A stretch of DNA of 64,000 nucleotides from Adlercreutzia equolifaciens (lineage in GTDB: Bacteria > Actinomycetota > Coriobacteriia > Coriobacteriales > Eggerthellaceae), in NCBI RefSeq assembly GCF_029076695.1, contig NZ_JARFIK010000001.1, positions 310,001 through 374,000 of the forward strand, written 5' to 3'. Of the stretch, positions 47,328 through 55,462 are shown in pieces. Every line of letters starts with the position of its first letter. The stretch's first letter is position 1. The translations under genes and the position numbers were made by a program. The notes below the pieces were generated by a model that saw nothing but the letters and a program-made list of their open reading frames with translations, did no database searches and was not told the DNA's origin.

Positions 47328-48890
47328 ATGACCAACAAAGCACCATCGCCGCACGCCGGCCCTTTGCCATCGCCGTCTCTTTCACCGGGCATCGGCCTGT
47401 TGCTCGTTATCGGACTGGCCTCCTTGTTTTCCTCCCTGCTTATTTATTCGGGAACGGCCATCTCGTTTCTGCGGCTTCCAGGCTTGGGAGCGCATATGGG
47501 AACGTTCGCCGAAACGCTCCTTCTTGCCAGCACCGTCGTGGCGGCCGTCGCAGGCGCAATGGCCTTGCGCGGAGCATCCCTGGCATCGGCGCCTTTTATG
47601 GCCCTGGTAGGCGTCGTTTACGTGGCTTGCTCCCTCGCCTTTGGATTTGTCGGCTACCTGGACGTGGCCGGCACCGCGGCTTACGTGGTGCTGAGCATTA
47701 TCACGGGCGTGGCCAACGTTTGCCTGGTTCTAGTGTGGGGACGCATCTGCGGGCGCCTGCTTTCCATTCGCCCGGCGCTCCTTGTGGTGGGCATGGCCTC
47801 GGCTCTTTCGGCCGTCCTGTGCTTTCTGTACGGCAAGCTTCCCCTGGAAGCTACCTTGGGGCTCTTTTTCCTGGCTTCCCTTGCTAGCGTTGTTATTCCC
47901 CTGACCCTGCAGAGCCTGCCCGTTCTGGCCGCTTCCCCTCAGACAGCCAGCGGGCCCGACGACGAGGGCGCGCAACCCGACACGGCTTCCCAGCCTTCGG
48001 CGCGCCAGACCCTGGCCTCTTTAGTTGACGTTGCCCTCATGCCCGGCTTGGGACTCATTGCCTTCGCCTTCGTCATGGCGGTTATGCGCACGGCCTTCAA
48101 CGAGGGCCAGGTGGCCTATCTTTCCATGATGGTGGTGGCCGCCTTGGGGCTGGTGGCCTATACGGCCCTGAAGCGGGGGCGGTTTCTTTTGCCCGGAGGC
48201 TTGCAACTAACATTTCTGCCCATTGCGGCCTTGGTGCTTTTGGCTACTATTGCCATTACCGCCACCGTGAACGCGGGCGAGGCGGTGGCCGTCTGGCTGA
48301 CCTACGGCGTCTACTCTTTGGCCGCTGTGCTGACCATTGCCACGCTCTGCGCCGTGGCCCACGCCGGCGAGTTCTCTTCCGACCTGGTATTCTCCGTGGC
48401 GGTAGCGGCCTTTTGCGGCACCTCGTTCATCGGCCAGATGATTGCCGGCGGCCTGGACGATGAGCTGATCAACGTAGCCGTCACCCTTACCACAACGCTG
48501 TACGCCTTCGCCTTGGCGCTGGTGTCTTACGTGCGCCGCATCCGCGATGCTGGCGCTAACGGCGCCGAGGAACGCGTCGGCGCCGATGCCGACAGCACCG
48601 CTGCGGCCGCATCAAAGGGCGGCTCGGCTGCGGGGCTGGAAGCTGGCACCCCGTCGCTCCAAGAGCGCTGCGATGCCCTGGCAACGGAGTTCGGCCTTAC
48701 CTCCCGCGAACGCGAGATTCTCGCCTATCTGGCCGAGGGGCACAACGGCTCCTATATTGCCAGCGCGCTGTTCATCTCGCCGAACACCGCCCGCACGCAT
48801 ATCCACAACATCTATCGCAAGCTGGACGTTTCCTCTCGCGAGGATATTCTGCGCCTTACACGGACAACGCAATCGGAGCCGACGCGCTAG
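47328..48890 (+). CDS. Membrane LuxR-family transcriptional regulator
   Basis: The 520-residue protein has about twelve hydrophobic segments (15-400), a long acidic/Ala-rich linker (about 410-445) and a C-terminal LuxR HTH (about 455-515) with FGLTSREREILAYLAEG and ISPNTARTHIHNIYRKL. It is divergent from the third flavoprotein and likely its regulator. The ATG at 47328 is supported by GGGAGGG 5 nt upstream. The 69-nt open frame before it overlaps the promoter. Confidence 0.87.
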   Translation: MTNKAPSPHAGPLPSPSLSPGIGLLLVIGLASLFSSLLIYSGTAISFLRLPGLGAHMGTFAETLLLASTVVAAVAGAMALRGASLASAPFMALVGVVYVACSLAFGFVGYLDVAGTAAYVVLSIITGVANVCLVLVWGRICGRLLSIRPALLVVGMASALSAVLCFLYGKLPLEATLGLFFLASLASVVIPLTLQSLPVLAASPQTASGPDDEGAQPDTASQPSARQTLASLVDVALMPGLGLIAFAFVMAVMRTAFNEGQVAYLSMMVVAALGLVAYTALKRGRFLLPGGLQLTFLPIAALVLLATIAITATVNAGEAVAVWLTYGVYSLAAVLTIATLCAVAHAGEFSSDLVFSVAVAAFCGTSFIGQMIAGGLDDELINVAVTLTTTLYAFALALVSYVRRIRDAGANGAEERVGADADSTAAAASKGGSAAGLEAGTPSLQERCDALATEFGLTSREREILAYLAEGHNGSYIASALFISPNTARTHIHNIYRKLDVSSREDILRLTRTTQSEPTR

Positions 48891-48910
48891 GAGACGGGGC
48901 GGCACAGCCC

Positions 48911-49723
48911 CTAGAACTCATAGATTCCGGGAGCAACGGCGGGATCGTGCGCGGCGTAGGCGCCAGCGCAGCGCTCATCTTCCAGCAAGTCGTGCACCCA
49001 AAGCAGTGCCTGCTCCATGTTCTCTTTGTTGTACACCGGTCCGGGCAGGTACAGCTTCTCCCACGATGCACGGTTATAGCCCGTGTCGCCGGCCAGAATG
49101 GCAAACCGATCGCCCTCGCGGGCGATATACGCCACCGATCCGGCCGAATGGCCGGGCACAAGATAGGCCACAAGCGAGCCGTCGCCGTAAAGATCACACG
49201 ACGCGTTGAACGGTGCCTTGGGGTCGGCCTGCATTTCCAACGGCGTAAAGGAAACGCCTTCCCAGAACTTCTTGCGATAGCGAGGATCGGGCGTATCCGC
49301 CTGCTCCAGCTCTTCGCGACTCACGTAGAGTCTGCGCGCCTTCGCCACACCGTCGATGCCGCTTACATGGTCGCAGTCGAGGTGCGTGAACGCCACGGCT
49401 TCCAAGTCGTCGACGGCCACGCCCAGGTGCGCAAGCTGTCGGTCGACCGCTTCGTCGACCTCCATAACCGGCTGGCTGGCGAACCACAGGCCGAACCCCA
49501 TATGTCGCAGAGGACGAGTGGCGTCTTGGGCGCTCCATCCCGCATCGATGAGCGTTTTGCGGCCGGCAACCTCTACCAAGAAGCACTTGACCGGCACTTC
49601 AATACGGTTTGACCGCCGCTGAAACAACCCCGTATAGGCCAGAGGGCTTTTCCGCGTGTTGCGATTGGGAACAGCGGGCGATACCAAAGTCGAACCCGTT
49701 TGTATAACGGTGATTTTTCCCAT
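48911..49723 (-). CDS. MBL-fold hydrolase (AHL lactonase-like family)
   Basis: The 270-residue metallo-beta-lactamase-fold protein has THLDCDH, a variant of HxHxDH with Asp for the second His. It also has the VPGHSAGSV His, the LAGDTGYN Asp and a late AAHDPAV His. This pattern is common in the lactonase-like branch. The substrate is unknown, and quorum quenching is only a guess. The start at 49723 has AGGAGG 9 nt upstream. It is divergent from rrf2. Confidence 0.8.
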   Translation of the reverse strand: MGKITVIQTGSTLVSPAVPNRNTRKSPLAYTGLFQRRSNRIEVPVKCFLVEVAGRKTLIDAGWSAQDATRPLRHMGFGLWFASQPVMEVDEAVDRQLAHLGVAVDDLEAVAFTHLDCDHVSGIDGVAKARRLYVSREELEQADTPDPRYRKKFWEGVSFTPLEMQADPKAPFNASCDLYGDGSLVAYLVPGHSAGSVAYIAREGDRFAILAGDTGYNRASWEKLYLPGPVYNKENMEQALLWVHDLLEDERCAGAYAAHDPAVAPGIYEF

Positions 49724-49802
49724 GAGACTCATCCTCCTGTAACGATTTGGCGAAGGCCGCATGGTTTTCGAGCGGCATGAGCAGCTTCGTCTTTCCGCTA
49801 TG

Positions 49803-49837
49803 CTATAACTGTGGATATTATTTATCTATAGTTATAG
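49803..49837. promoter_or_regulatory. Palindromic operator upstream of rrf2
   Basis: CTATAACTGTGGATA (49803-49817) and 49823-49837 are complementary at 13 of 15 positions around TTATT. It ends 24 nt before the Rrf2 start, in the region where the promoter should be, so autoregulation is likely. Confidence 0.7.
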
Positions 49838-49861
49838 GACTCCGTTTTCGAGAGGTCATCT

Positions 49862-50377
49862 ATGAAGCTGAGCAAGGGAGTCGAGCAAGGCGTCTTCGTC
49901 ATGCTCATGCTGGCCCTGTCGAAGAACCACCAGCCGGTACGCAGCGATGTGCTCAGCCACATTCTGGACGTGTCGGACTCTTACCTGAAGAAGATACTGC
50001 GCAAGCTGGTGGCGGCCGGGCTCATCGACTCGTCGGCGGCCCCAGGCGGTGGATTTGTCCTTGGGCGCCCCATCGAGACCGTTACCTTAGCCGACGTGCT
50101 GACCGTGTTCGAAGAAGCGCCGTCGGCAAAGCAGTCGGAAGACTTTGCCTATCGGGTGTTTCTCTCCTGCAAGCAAACCGAGTCGAGTGTTGAGCGCGTC
50201 GACGCGACGCTCCAGGCGGGATGGACCGCCTTTCTTTCCGAGCTCGCGCACCTGACCCTGTCCGACCTGCTCATCAGAGGCAACTACCGCGAGGGCGTGG
50301 TGGATTGGAACCAAGTCGTTCGCGAGGGCCGCGAGGCCGCCATGGCGGGGATCGATCTCGCAGAAAGGGATGAATAA
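49862..50377 (+). CDS. Rrf2-family transcriptional regulator without the Cys cluster
   Basis: This 171-residue winged-helix protein has the Rrf2 pattern (VSDSYLKKILRKLVAAGLI and the wing GGGFVLGRP). The three-Cys iron-sulfur site of IscR/NsrR is missing (only one Cys, in SCKQ), so it is not an iron-sulfur sensor of that type. It has its own palindromic operator and is coupled to a nitroreductase by a TAATG overlap, so it likely senses a compound related to that enzyme. Confidence 0.86.
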   Translation: MKLSKGVEQGVFVMLMLALSKNHQPVRSDVLSHILDVSDSYLKKILRKLVAAGLIDSSAAPGGGFVLGRPIETVTLADVLTVFEEAPSAKQSEDFAYRVFLSCKQTESSVERVDATLQAGWTAFLSELAHLTLSDLLIRGNYREGVVDWNQVVREGREAAMAGIDLAERDE

Positions 50378-51045
50378 TGAATATCAACCAAGCCATGGAG
50401 GCTCGGCATTCGGTGCGCTCGTTCAAAAGCGACCCTCTTCCCATCGAAGCTGCTCAAGCGCTGCGCGATGAAATAGCACGCTGCAATGCCGAGGGATCCC
50501 TCAACATTCAACTGGTTCTCGACGAGCCGCACGCATTCGACTGCATGATGGCGCGCTACGGAAAGTTCTCAGGCGTGCGAAACTATCTGGCCCTTGTCGG
50601 CCCCAAGGGGCGCGATCTGGACGAAGCATGCGGCTACTACGGCGAGCGCCTGGTACTTCTCGCCCAACAGTTGGGGCTTAACACCTGCTGGGTCGCCATG
50701 ACGTTCCAGAAGGTGCCCAATGCCTATACCATCGGCAGGGGAGAGAAGCTGGCAGCGGTCATTGCCCTCGGCTACGGCACTACTCAGGGCACCGCGCATA
50801 AAGTGAAGCTGCCCCAGGCCGTCGCCCCCAATATCCAAGGCGCACCCGACTGGTTCGTGCGAGGCGTGGATGCCGCTCTTCTGGCCCCCACGGCTATGAA
50901 CCAGCAGAAGTTCACCCTGATCTACGAGGGAGAGAACCGCGTAAGGGCCACACCTGGCAGGGGCTTCTATGCCAAGATGGACCTGGGCATTGTGCGCTAC
51001 CATTTCGAGTGCGGCGCCCTGCCCACGGCAATCGAGTGGCTGTAG
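50377..51045 (+). CDS. Nitroreductase-family flavoprotein
   Basis: The 222-residue protein resembles the FMN-dependent nitroreductase fold: an N-terminal RHSVRSFKSDPL motif, GYYGERLVLLAQQLGLNTCWV and a C-terminal APTAMNQQKF segment. Such enzymes reduce nitro groups, quinones or flavins with NAD(P)H. It overlaps the Rrf2 stop by one nucleotide (TAATG) and is probably the regulator's target. Confidence 0.86.
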   Translation: MNINQAMEARHSVRSFKSDPLPIEAAQALRDEIARCNAEGSLNIQLVLDEPHAFDCMMARYGKFSGVRNYLALVGPKGRDLDEACGYYGERLVLLAQQLGLNTCWVAMTFQKVPNAYTIGRGEKLAAVIALGYGTTQGTAHKVKLPQAVAPNIQGAPDWFVRGVDAALLAPTAMNQQKFTLIYEGENRVRATPGRGFYAKMDLGIVRYHFECGALPTAIEWL

Positions 51046-51064
51046 CGCACCTGGGCATCCCCCG

Positions 51065-51496
51065 TTAGGCCACGATATCGATAGGATCCCCAGGGGCAAT
51101 GCGGCCTCCTTCGAGAACCTTGCAGAAGACGCCTTCCCGGGGCATGATGCAGTCGCCCATCTTATGGTAGATGGCACAATGGGCGTGACATTCCTTGCCA
51201 ATTTGAGTGAGCTCAAGCAGCACGTCGCCCGAGCGGAATCGTGTGCCCACGGGCAGGCTCTTCAAATCGAAGCCCTCAACGATGAGGTTCTCGCCGAAGG
51301 CGCCATGGCCGACATTGGCGCCGCGCTCGTTGAATTCCTGGATCCTCTCGAAACTGAGAAGGCTCACCTGGCGGTGCCACGGACCCGCATGGGCGTCGTC
51401 CTCGATGCCCCACTCGGGACGCAGCTCGACAGAGGGAACTTCCTCTTTCTGGATGCCTTTGATGGCGCTGGTGCAAACGGCTTTGACGGTGCCCAT
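51065..51496 (-). CDS. MOSC-domain protein
   Basis: The 143-residue protein is a compact MOSC domain: SAIKGIQKEE, then VSLLSFE, a GAFGENL turn, GTRFRSGDVLLELTQIG and a Cys-rich CHAHCAIYHKMGDCIMPREGVF tail. MOSC domains bind sulfur-carrying or molybdenum-cofactor ligands. A role in molybdenum-cofactor sulfuration or trafficking fits the DMSO reductase here but is inferred. AAGGAG precedes the start at 51496. Confidence 0.82.
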   Translation of the reverse strand: MGTVKAVCTSAIKGIQKEEVPSVELRPEWGIEDDAHAGPWHRQVSLLSFERIQEFNERGANVGHGAFGENLIVEGFDLKSLPVGTRFRSGDVLLELTQIGKECHAHCAIYHKMGDCIMPREGVFCKVLEGGRIAPGDPIDIVA

Positions 51497-51846
51497 GTTG
51501 CACGCTCCTTTGCTGGAAGGCGATGCATCGCGCGCCACCTCGATGCACCCGGTGCAACAACAGACAAACCTTGAGACCGCTGCACGACGACCGCAAGGGA
51601 ACCTTTGGCGTGGGCGAATTATAGCACGTCGAGAATAATTTTCTCAAACGACGCTCTGTGCGTCTTCCATCGCGCGCTCGCAAGAGGTGAACCTCGCGCT
51701 CCCATGGATCTCCGCTGGCAAAAATACGGTTTACCGCTCACCTGGGGAACAGGTGACAGGATCTCGGCTCATCGTCATAGTGCTCACCCGGCAAAATCTT
51801 AGAGACGAGACGCGGGGCCCCGACGCCCCCAGCAAAGGAGCGAACG
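51497..51846. other. 350-nt region between MOSC and MFS genes
   Basis: Divergent upstream region. It contains a near-perfect TGCACC-C-GGTGCA palindrome (51544-51556) close to MOSC and a TCACCTG-N5-CAGGTGA hairpin (51738-51756) before the MFS gene. I see no gene and no recognisable riboswitch. Confidence 0.5.
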
Positions 51847-53745
51847 ATGAGCGAAGAGTCAGGGGCATTGACAAAGAAGCAAATTGTCATGGTGACGGTG
51901 CTGCTGGTGGGAGCAGCCCTTTCCGTGCTGAACCAAACAAGTGTGTCTCCCATGCTGCCGGCCATCATGCAGGAGCTTTCGGTGAGCTCACCCACGGCCC
52001 AGTGGCTGGTATCGGGCTTCTCGCTGGTTTCGGCCGTGGTCATTCCCGTGAGCGCCTACATGATGAAGCGGTTCAGCACCCGCTCCATCTTCTTCGCCTC
52101 CATTGCGTTCTTTGTGGTGGGCTGCGTTCTCTGCTTCGCCGCGCCGGTGTTCCCTGTGCTTATGGCGGGGCGCATTTGCCAAGCCATTTGCGCTGGCATG
52201 CTCATGCCTTTGGCGACCAACATCATGCTGCTGGTGTTCCCACCCGAGAAGCGCGGCATGGCCATGGGCATCTACTCGCTTATCACCTCGCTCATGCCGG
52301 CCGTGGGCCCCTCGGTGGCCGGCGGCCTGACCGATTCGGTGGGCTGGCGCATGGTGTACGTGATCATGATGGTGCTGGCCGCGCTCGTGGCCGTTATCGC
52401 CCTCGCGTCGCTGCGCAACTACGGGAAATCCGAGCGCGTGCCGCTGGACGTGCCCTCGGTTATTCTGTCGGCCCTCGGCCTGGTTGGCGTGCTCTACGGC
52501 ATCAGTTCTATGGGGGATGCGGGCTTCACGCCCTTCTCCATCGGCCTGGTAGTGGCCGGCGTCGTTATTCTGGCACTGTTCGTATGGCGCCAGACGCGCC
52601 TGACCGAGCCGGTGCTGAACATGGACGTGTTCCGCTTCCGCCGCTTCGTCATCGGCCTAGGAACCGTGATGATTGTCATGATTGTGTGCGGCGCCCCGGC
52701 AGTCACGCTGCCGCTGGTGGTGCAGGAGGGCCTGGGCGAGTCGGCCTCGGTGGCCGGCCTCATGACCATTCCCGCCTCTATTATCGGCGCGGTCACGGCC
52801 CTGGTTGCCGGCCGGCTGTTCGACCGCATGGGCGGTCGGCACCTGGCCATCGCCGGTGCTGTCATCCTGGTGGCGGCCTATGCGGGCTGCGCCCTGTTCC
52901 CCCCTTCGATGGGCATTGCATGGCTCACCGTATGCATGGCCCTTTCTAACCTGGGCATGATGCTGGTGAACATTCCGTTGAACACCTGGTCGTTGGGATA
53001 TCTGCCCGATGAGCTTATCCCCCACGGCAACGCCATGTCCAACACCCTGCGCCAGGTGGCCATGTCGGTGTCGGTCACCCTGTTCGTCACCATTATGGCC
53101 GTGGCATCCACCACCACGGTCGGCGCCGATGCCGCGGCAGCAGTCGTCGACGGCAGCCGTATCGCCTTCTGGTGCCAGACGGCTCTGTGCGTGCTGGTGC
53201 TCGTGCTGGTAGTTGCGTTCGTGCGCCCCGGTGAAGAGGCTGCCACCGAAGAGGCCCAGATTCACGACACCGATCCGGCCAATGCCCGAGCCCGCGACTT
53301 CATGCGCATCGAGGTGCCTTTCCTCACCAGCAATGCCACGGTGCGCGAGGCTATGGAGCTGTTTAACCGCGAAGGCGTGACCGACTCGCCCATCATCGAC
53401 GAGAAAGGCCACGTGGTGGCCTTTCTGTCCTCAAGCGACATCATGCGCCAGCTGGTAGAGCGCAAGATGCTCACGCCGGATATGGCCGGCTGGTCGCTGG
53501 TGGCCGACAACGAAAGCCTGCGCACCCGCCTTTCGGACATCATCGACCGCAACGTCATGGGCATTGCCACGCACAATGTGGTCACGGTGAGCATCGACGA
53601 TACCCTCGAGCATGTGTGCTCGGTGCTCGCCCAACGCCGCTTCAAGAAAGTGCCCGTGGTGGACGGCGACCGCCTTGCCGGCACCGTGAATCGCGACGAC
53701 ATCGTGCACCACATCATGCATGTTCTGGCAAAAGAGAGTATCTAG
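51847..53745 (+). CDS. DHA2-type MFS transporter with C-terminal CBS domains
   Basis: The 632-residue protein has about fourteen membrane segments (1-455) with DHA2/EmrB-QacA features (NQTSVSPMLPAIM, GRICQAICAGMLMPL). It then carries a cytoplasmic C-terminal pair of CBS repeats: a first (about 480-540, ATVREAMELFNREGVTDSPIID) and a second (about 555-630, VVTVSIDDTLEHVCSVLAQRRFKKVPVVD). CBS pairs (Bateman modules) bind adenine nucleotides and usually regulate, so the exporter may be gated by cellular energy. The gene has AAAGGAG 7 nt before the ATG. Confidence 0.88.
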   Translation: MSEESGALTKKQIVMVTVLLVGAALSVLNQTSVSPMLPAIMQELSVSSPTAQWLVSGFSLVSAVVIPVSAYMMKRFSTRSIFFASIAFFVVGCVLCFAAPVFPVLMAGRICQAICAGMLMPLATNIMLLVFPPEKRGMAMGIYSLITSLMPAVGPSVAGGLTDSVGWRMVYVIMMVLAALVAVIALASLRNYGKSERVPLDVPSVILSALGLVGVLYGISSMGDAGFTPFSIGLVVAGVVILALFVWRQTRLTEPVLNMDVFRFRRFVIGLGTVMIVMIVCGAPAVTLPLVVQEGLGESASVAGLMTIPASIIGAVTALVAGRLFDRMGGRHLAIAGAVILVAAYAGCALFPPSMGIAWLTVCMALSNLGMMLVNIPLNTWSLGYLPDELIPHGNAMSNTLRQVAMSVSVTLFVTIMAVASTTTVGADAAAAVVDGSRIAFWCQTALCVLVLVLVVAFVRPGEEAATEEAQIHDTDPANARARDFMRIEVPFLTSNATVREAMELFNREGVTDSPIIDEKGHVVAFLSSSDIMRQLVERKMLTPDMAGWSLVADNESLRTRLSDIIDRNVMGIATHNVVTVSIDDTLEHVCSVLAQRRFKKVPVVDGDRLAGTVNRDDIVHHIMHVLAKESI

Positions 53746-53842
53746 GCCCAGCCAGACGCAGACGGGAGCCCCGCAAGCCGAGGCTCCTCGCTGAACCGCC
53801 AAGGGAAGATGTGTGCTTCTTCTCGGAATGGCGAAGTTGGGG

Positions 53843-53848
53843 TATAAT
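53843..53848 (+). promoter_or_regulatory. -10 box of tRNA-Gly
   Basis: TATAAT lies 13 nt before the tRNA. No strong -35 is evident. Confidence 0.6.
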
Positions 53849-53861
53849 TCCCCGTGCACTT

Positions 53862-53936
53862 GCGGGCGTCGCCAAGTGGTAAGGCCCAAGCTTCCCAAGC
53901 TTGTATTCGCGGGTTCGAGTCCCGTCGCCCGCTCCA
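53862..53936 (+). tRNA. tRNA-Gly (CCC), CCA encoded
   Basis: The cloverleaf is complete: 7-bp acceptor GCGGGCG/CGCCCGC, D arm, anticodon stem CAAGC/GCTTG with loop TTCCCAA, T arm with GGTTCGAGTCC, discriminator T and encoded CCA. The anticodon CCC reads GGG glycine codons. It is a single-gene transcript followed by a perfect terminator. Confidence 0.95.
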
Positions 53937-53944
53937 TAAACGAC

Positions 53945-53968
53945 ACGGCCCCTTTCGGGGCCGTTTTT
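53945..53968 (+). terminator. tRNA-Gly terminator
   Basis: ACGGCCCC (53945-53952) pairs exactly with 53957-53964, followed by five T. Confidence 0.9.
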
Positions 53969-53990
53969 ATTGCTCTTTCAAGATGGCTTG

Positions 53991-54734
53991 CTAGCGTCGC
54001 TTGATGCAGGCACCTTGGGCACGCAGGGGACAGGCGCGGCAGTTGTGATCGCAGACGAAGTCGATCGGTGCTTCCGCCGGTGCTTCTTCAAAGACGGGGC
54101 TAGTCTGAGGATAGCGCTGATGGACGCGGTCGTGCCCCTTTCCTCCACGGCCGTGACGGCGCGTCTCCTGCACTTCGCCCGGCGCCTGCTCGTCAAAGCC
54201 CTCACCGCGGCGGCGGCCTTTTCCATGGCCGCAGCCATGACCGTGGCCCTTGCCGTGACGACGACCCCGCGGTTGCTCCTCGTCCTCTTCGCGCTTTTCG
54301 ACCAGCACGGCCTCTATGCGCTCCAGGTAACCGTCGAGCAGCTCCTTCTCCTCTTCCGACAGGCAATCGAAGGGCGATTCGGCGGGCTCGGGCTCGGCCA
54401 CCTCCTCGGCCGCCGCGCGGCCGGCCTCCGTCAGCGTGACAATTTGCATGCGACGGTCTTCCTCAGACGGGCGACGAGCTACCGAGCCCTTCTCCTCGAG
54501 CTTCGCCAACAGTTCGGCCAGCGATTGCTGGCGCATGTCCAACAGGATTTGCAGGTCTTTCTGGCTCATCTCGGGGACAAGAGAGAGCGCCTTCAGCACC
54601 CTCCCCTGGCCGCGCGACGCATCGCGCCCTTGGCGCATACGACCGCCGTGACCGCGACGAGCCTGGCGATAGGCCAGGTCATGAACGCGATCGAAACGAT
54701 GCCACAAGCGGTGATCAATAGTGTTGTTGTCCAT
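53991..54734 (-). CDS. MarR-family regulator with His-rich and Cys-rich C terminus
   Basis: The 247-residue protein has a MarR winged helix (about 35-110; SQKDLQILLDMRQQSLAELLAKLE). The C-terminal part is unusual for MarR: a His/Gly/Arg-rich stretch (about 155-205) and a final C228-x3-C232-x2-C235-x7-C243 cluster that could bind metal or an iron-sulfur cluster. It is divergent from DUF454 and the fused ABC transporter and has a large palindrome in its promoter, so metal- or redox-dependent control of those genes is a reasonable inference. Confidence 0.83.
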   Translation of the reverse strand: MDNNTIDHRLWHRFDRVHDLAYRQARRGHGGRMRQGRDASRGQGRVLKALSLVPEMSQKDLQILLDMRQQSLAELLAKLEEKGSVARRPSEEDRRMQIVTLTEAGRAAAEEVAEPEPAESPFDCLSEEEKELLDGYLERIEAVLVEKREEDEEQPRGRRHGKGHGHGCGHGKGRRRGEGFDEQAPGEVQETRRHGRGGKGHDRVHQRYPQTSPVFEEAPAEAPIDFVCDHNCRACPLRAQGACIKRR

Positions 54735-54767
54735 GTATATAGTCTCCCTTGTTATGAGATGATATTT

Positions 54768-54806
54768 TAAACAGGTACAGGTGTATATTACACAGGTACC
54801 AGTTTA
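54768..54806. promoter_or_regulatory. Palindromic operator upstream of marR
   Basis: TAAACAGGTACAGGTGTA (54768-54785) is complementary at 15 of 18 positions to 54789-54806, centred on TAT. It lies 34 nt before marR and in the same divergent region as the DUF454/ABC genes. Confidence 0.75.
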
Positions 54807-54983
54807 TTTGCAAGAGAGGGCGAAAGGCTCTCTGAACCTCCACAAATGTGAAGAATTAGCCGAGGTTCACTTTAAAAGAGCATTCCCGTCTCTGTAATTG
54901 TTAACTTGATATAACATCGCCCGCCGACCATAAGCGCGGCTCCTGATCACTCGGGTGTTGCACCTGATGAAAGGGGAAATTCT

Positions 54984-55436
54984 ATGCAGAAGACTCAACG
55001 TAGCGGCACGGCACCCATGACCTTGGCGCAAAAGCTTTGGGCAGGCGCCGGCTTCTTCGCCTTCGGCCTTGGTTTTCTGGGCGCCATCCTTCCGCTTCTG
55101 CCGACCACGCCCTTCATTCTGCTTGCGGGCGTATGCTTCGCCCGCAGCTCCGAGAAGGTTAACACCTGGTTCAAGGGCACGAAGCTCTACAAGCTGGTAT
55201 TCGAAAGCTACGCCCAGCGTCGCACGATGACGCTGAAGGCTAAACTCATGCTGCTCGGGCCTCTTACGGTGCTCCTGGGCATCTCTTTCATGCTCCTTGC
55301 CAGCGTGCCGGTGGCCCGCGCCATCATCGCCGTGGTGTGGACGGCCCACATCGTGTACTTCGGCTTCGTCGTCAAACTCGATCGGACGCCGGAAGCGCAC
55401 GAGGGCGGCATTGAAGCGGCCGCAGCGGCGGAATAG
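54984..55436 (+). CDS. DUF454 (YbaN) family membrane protein
   Basis: The 150-residue protein has three or four membrane segments and the DUF454 motif LGAILPLLPTTPFILLAGVCFARSS. Family function is unknown. It is the first gene of a plus-strand unit leading into the fused ABC transporter, 26 nt apart, divergent from the MarR regulator. AAAGGGG precedes the ATG. Confidence 0.86.
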   Translation: MQKTQRSGTAPMTLAQKLWAGAGFFAFGLGFLGAILPLLPTTPFILLAGVCFARSSEKVNTWFKGTKLYKLVFESYAQRRTMTLKAKLMLLGPLTVLLGISFMLLASVPVARAIIAVVWTAHIVYFGFVVKLDRTPEAHEGGIEAAAAAE

Positions 55437-55462
55437 CGCGACTTTATAACGGGAGGAACCTC

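Noticed and set aside
48911-49723. Calling the second MBL protein a quorum-quenching lactonase
   Set aside because: The HxDxDH variant occurs in many MBL hydrolases, and no quorum-sensing genes are nearby.
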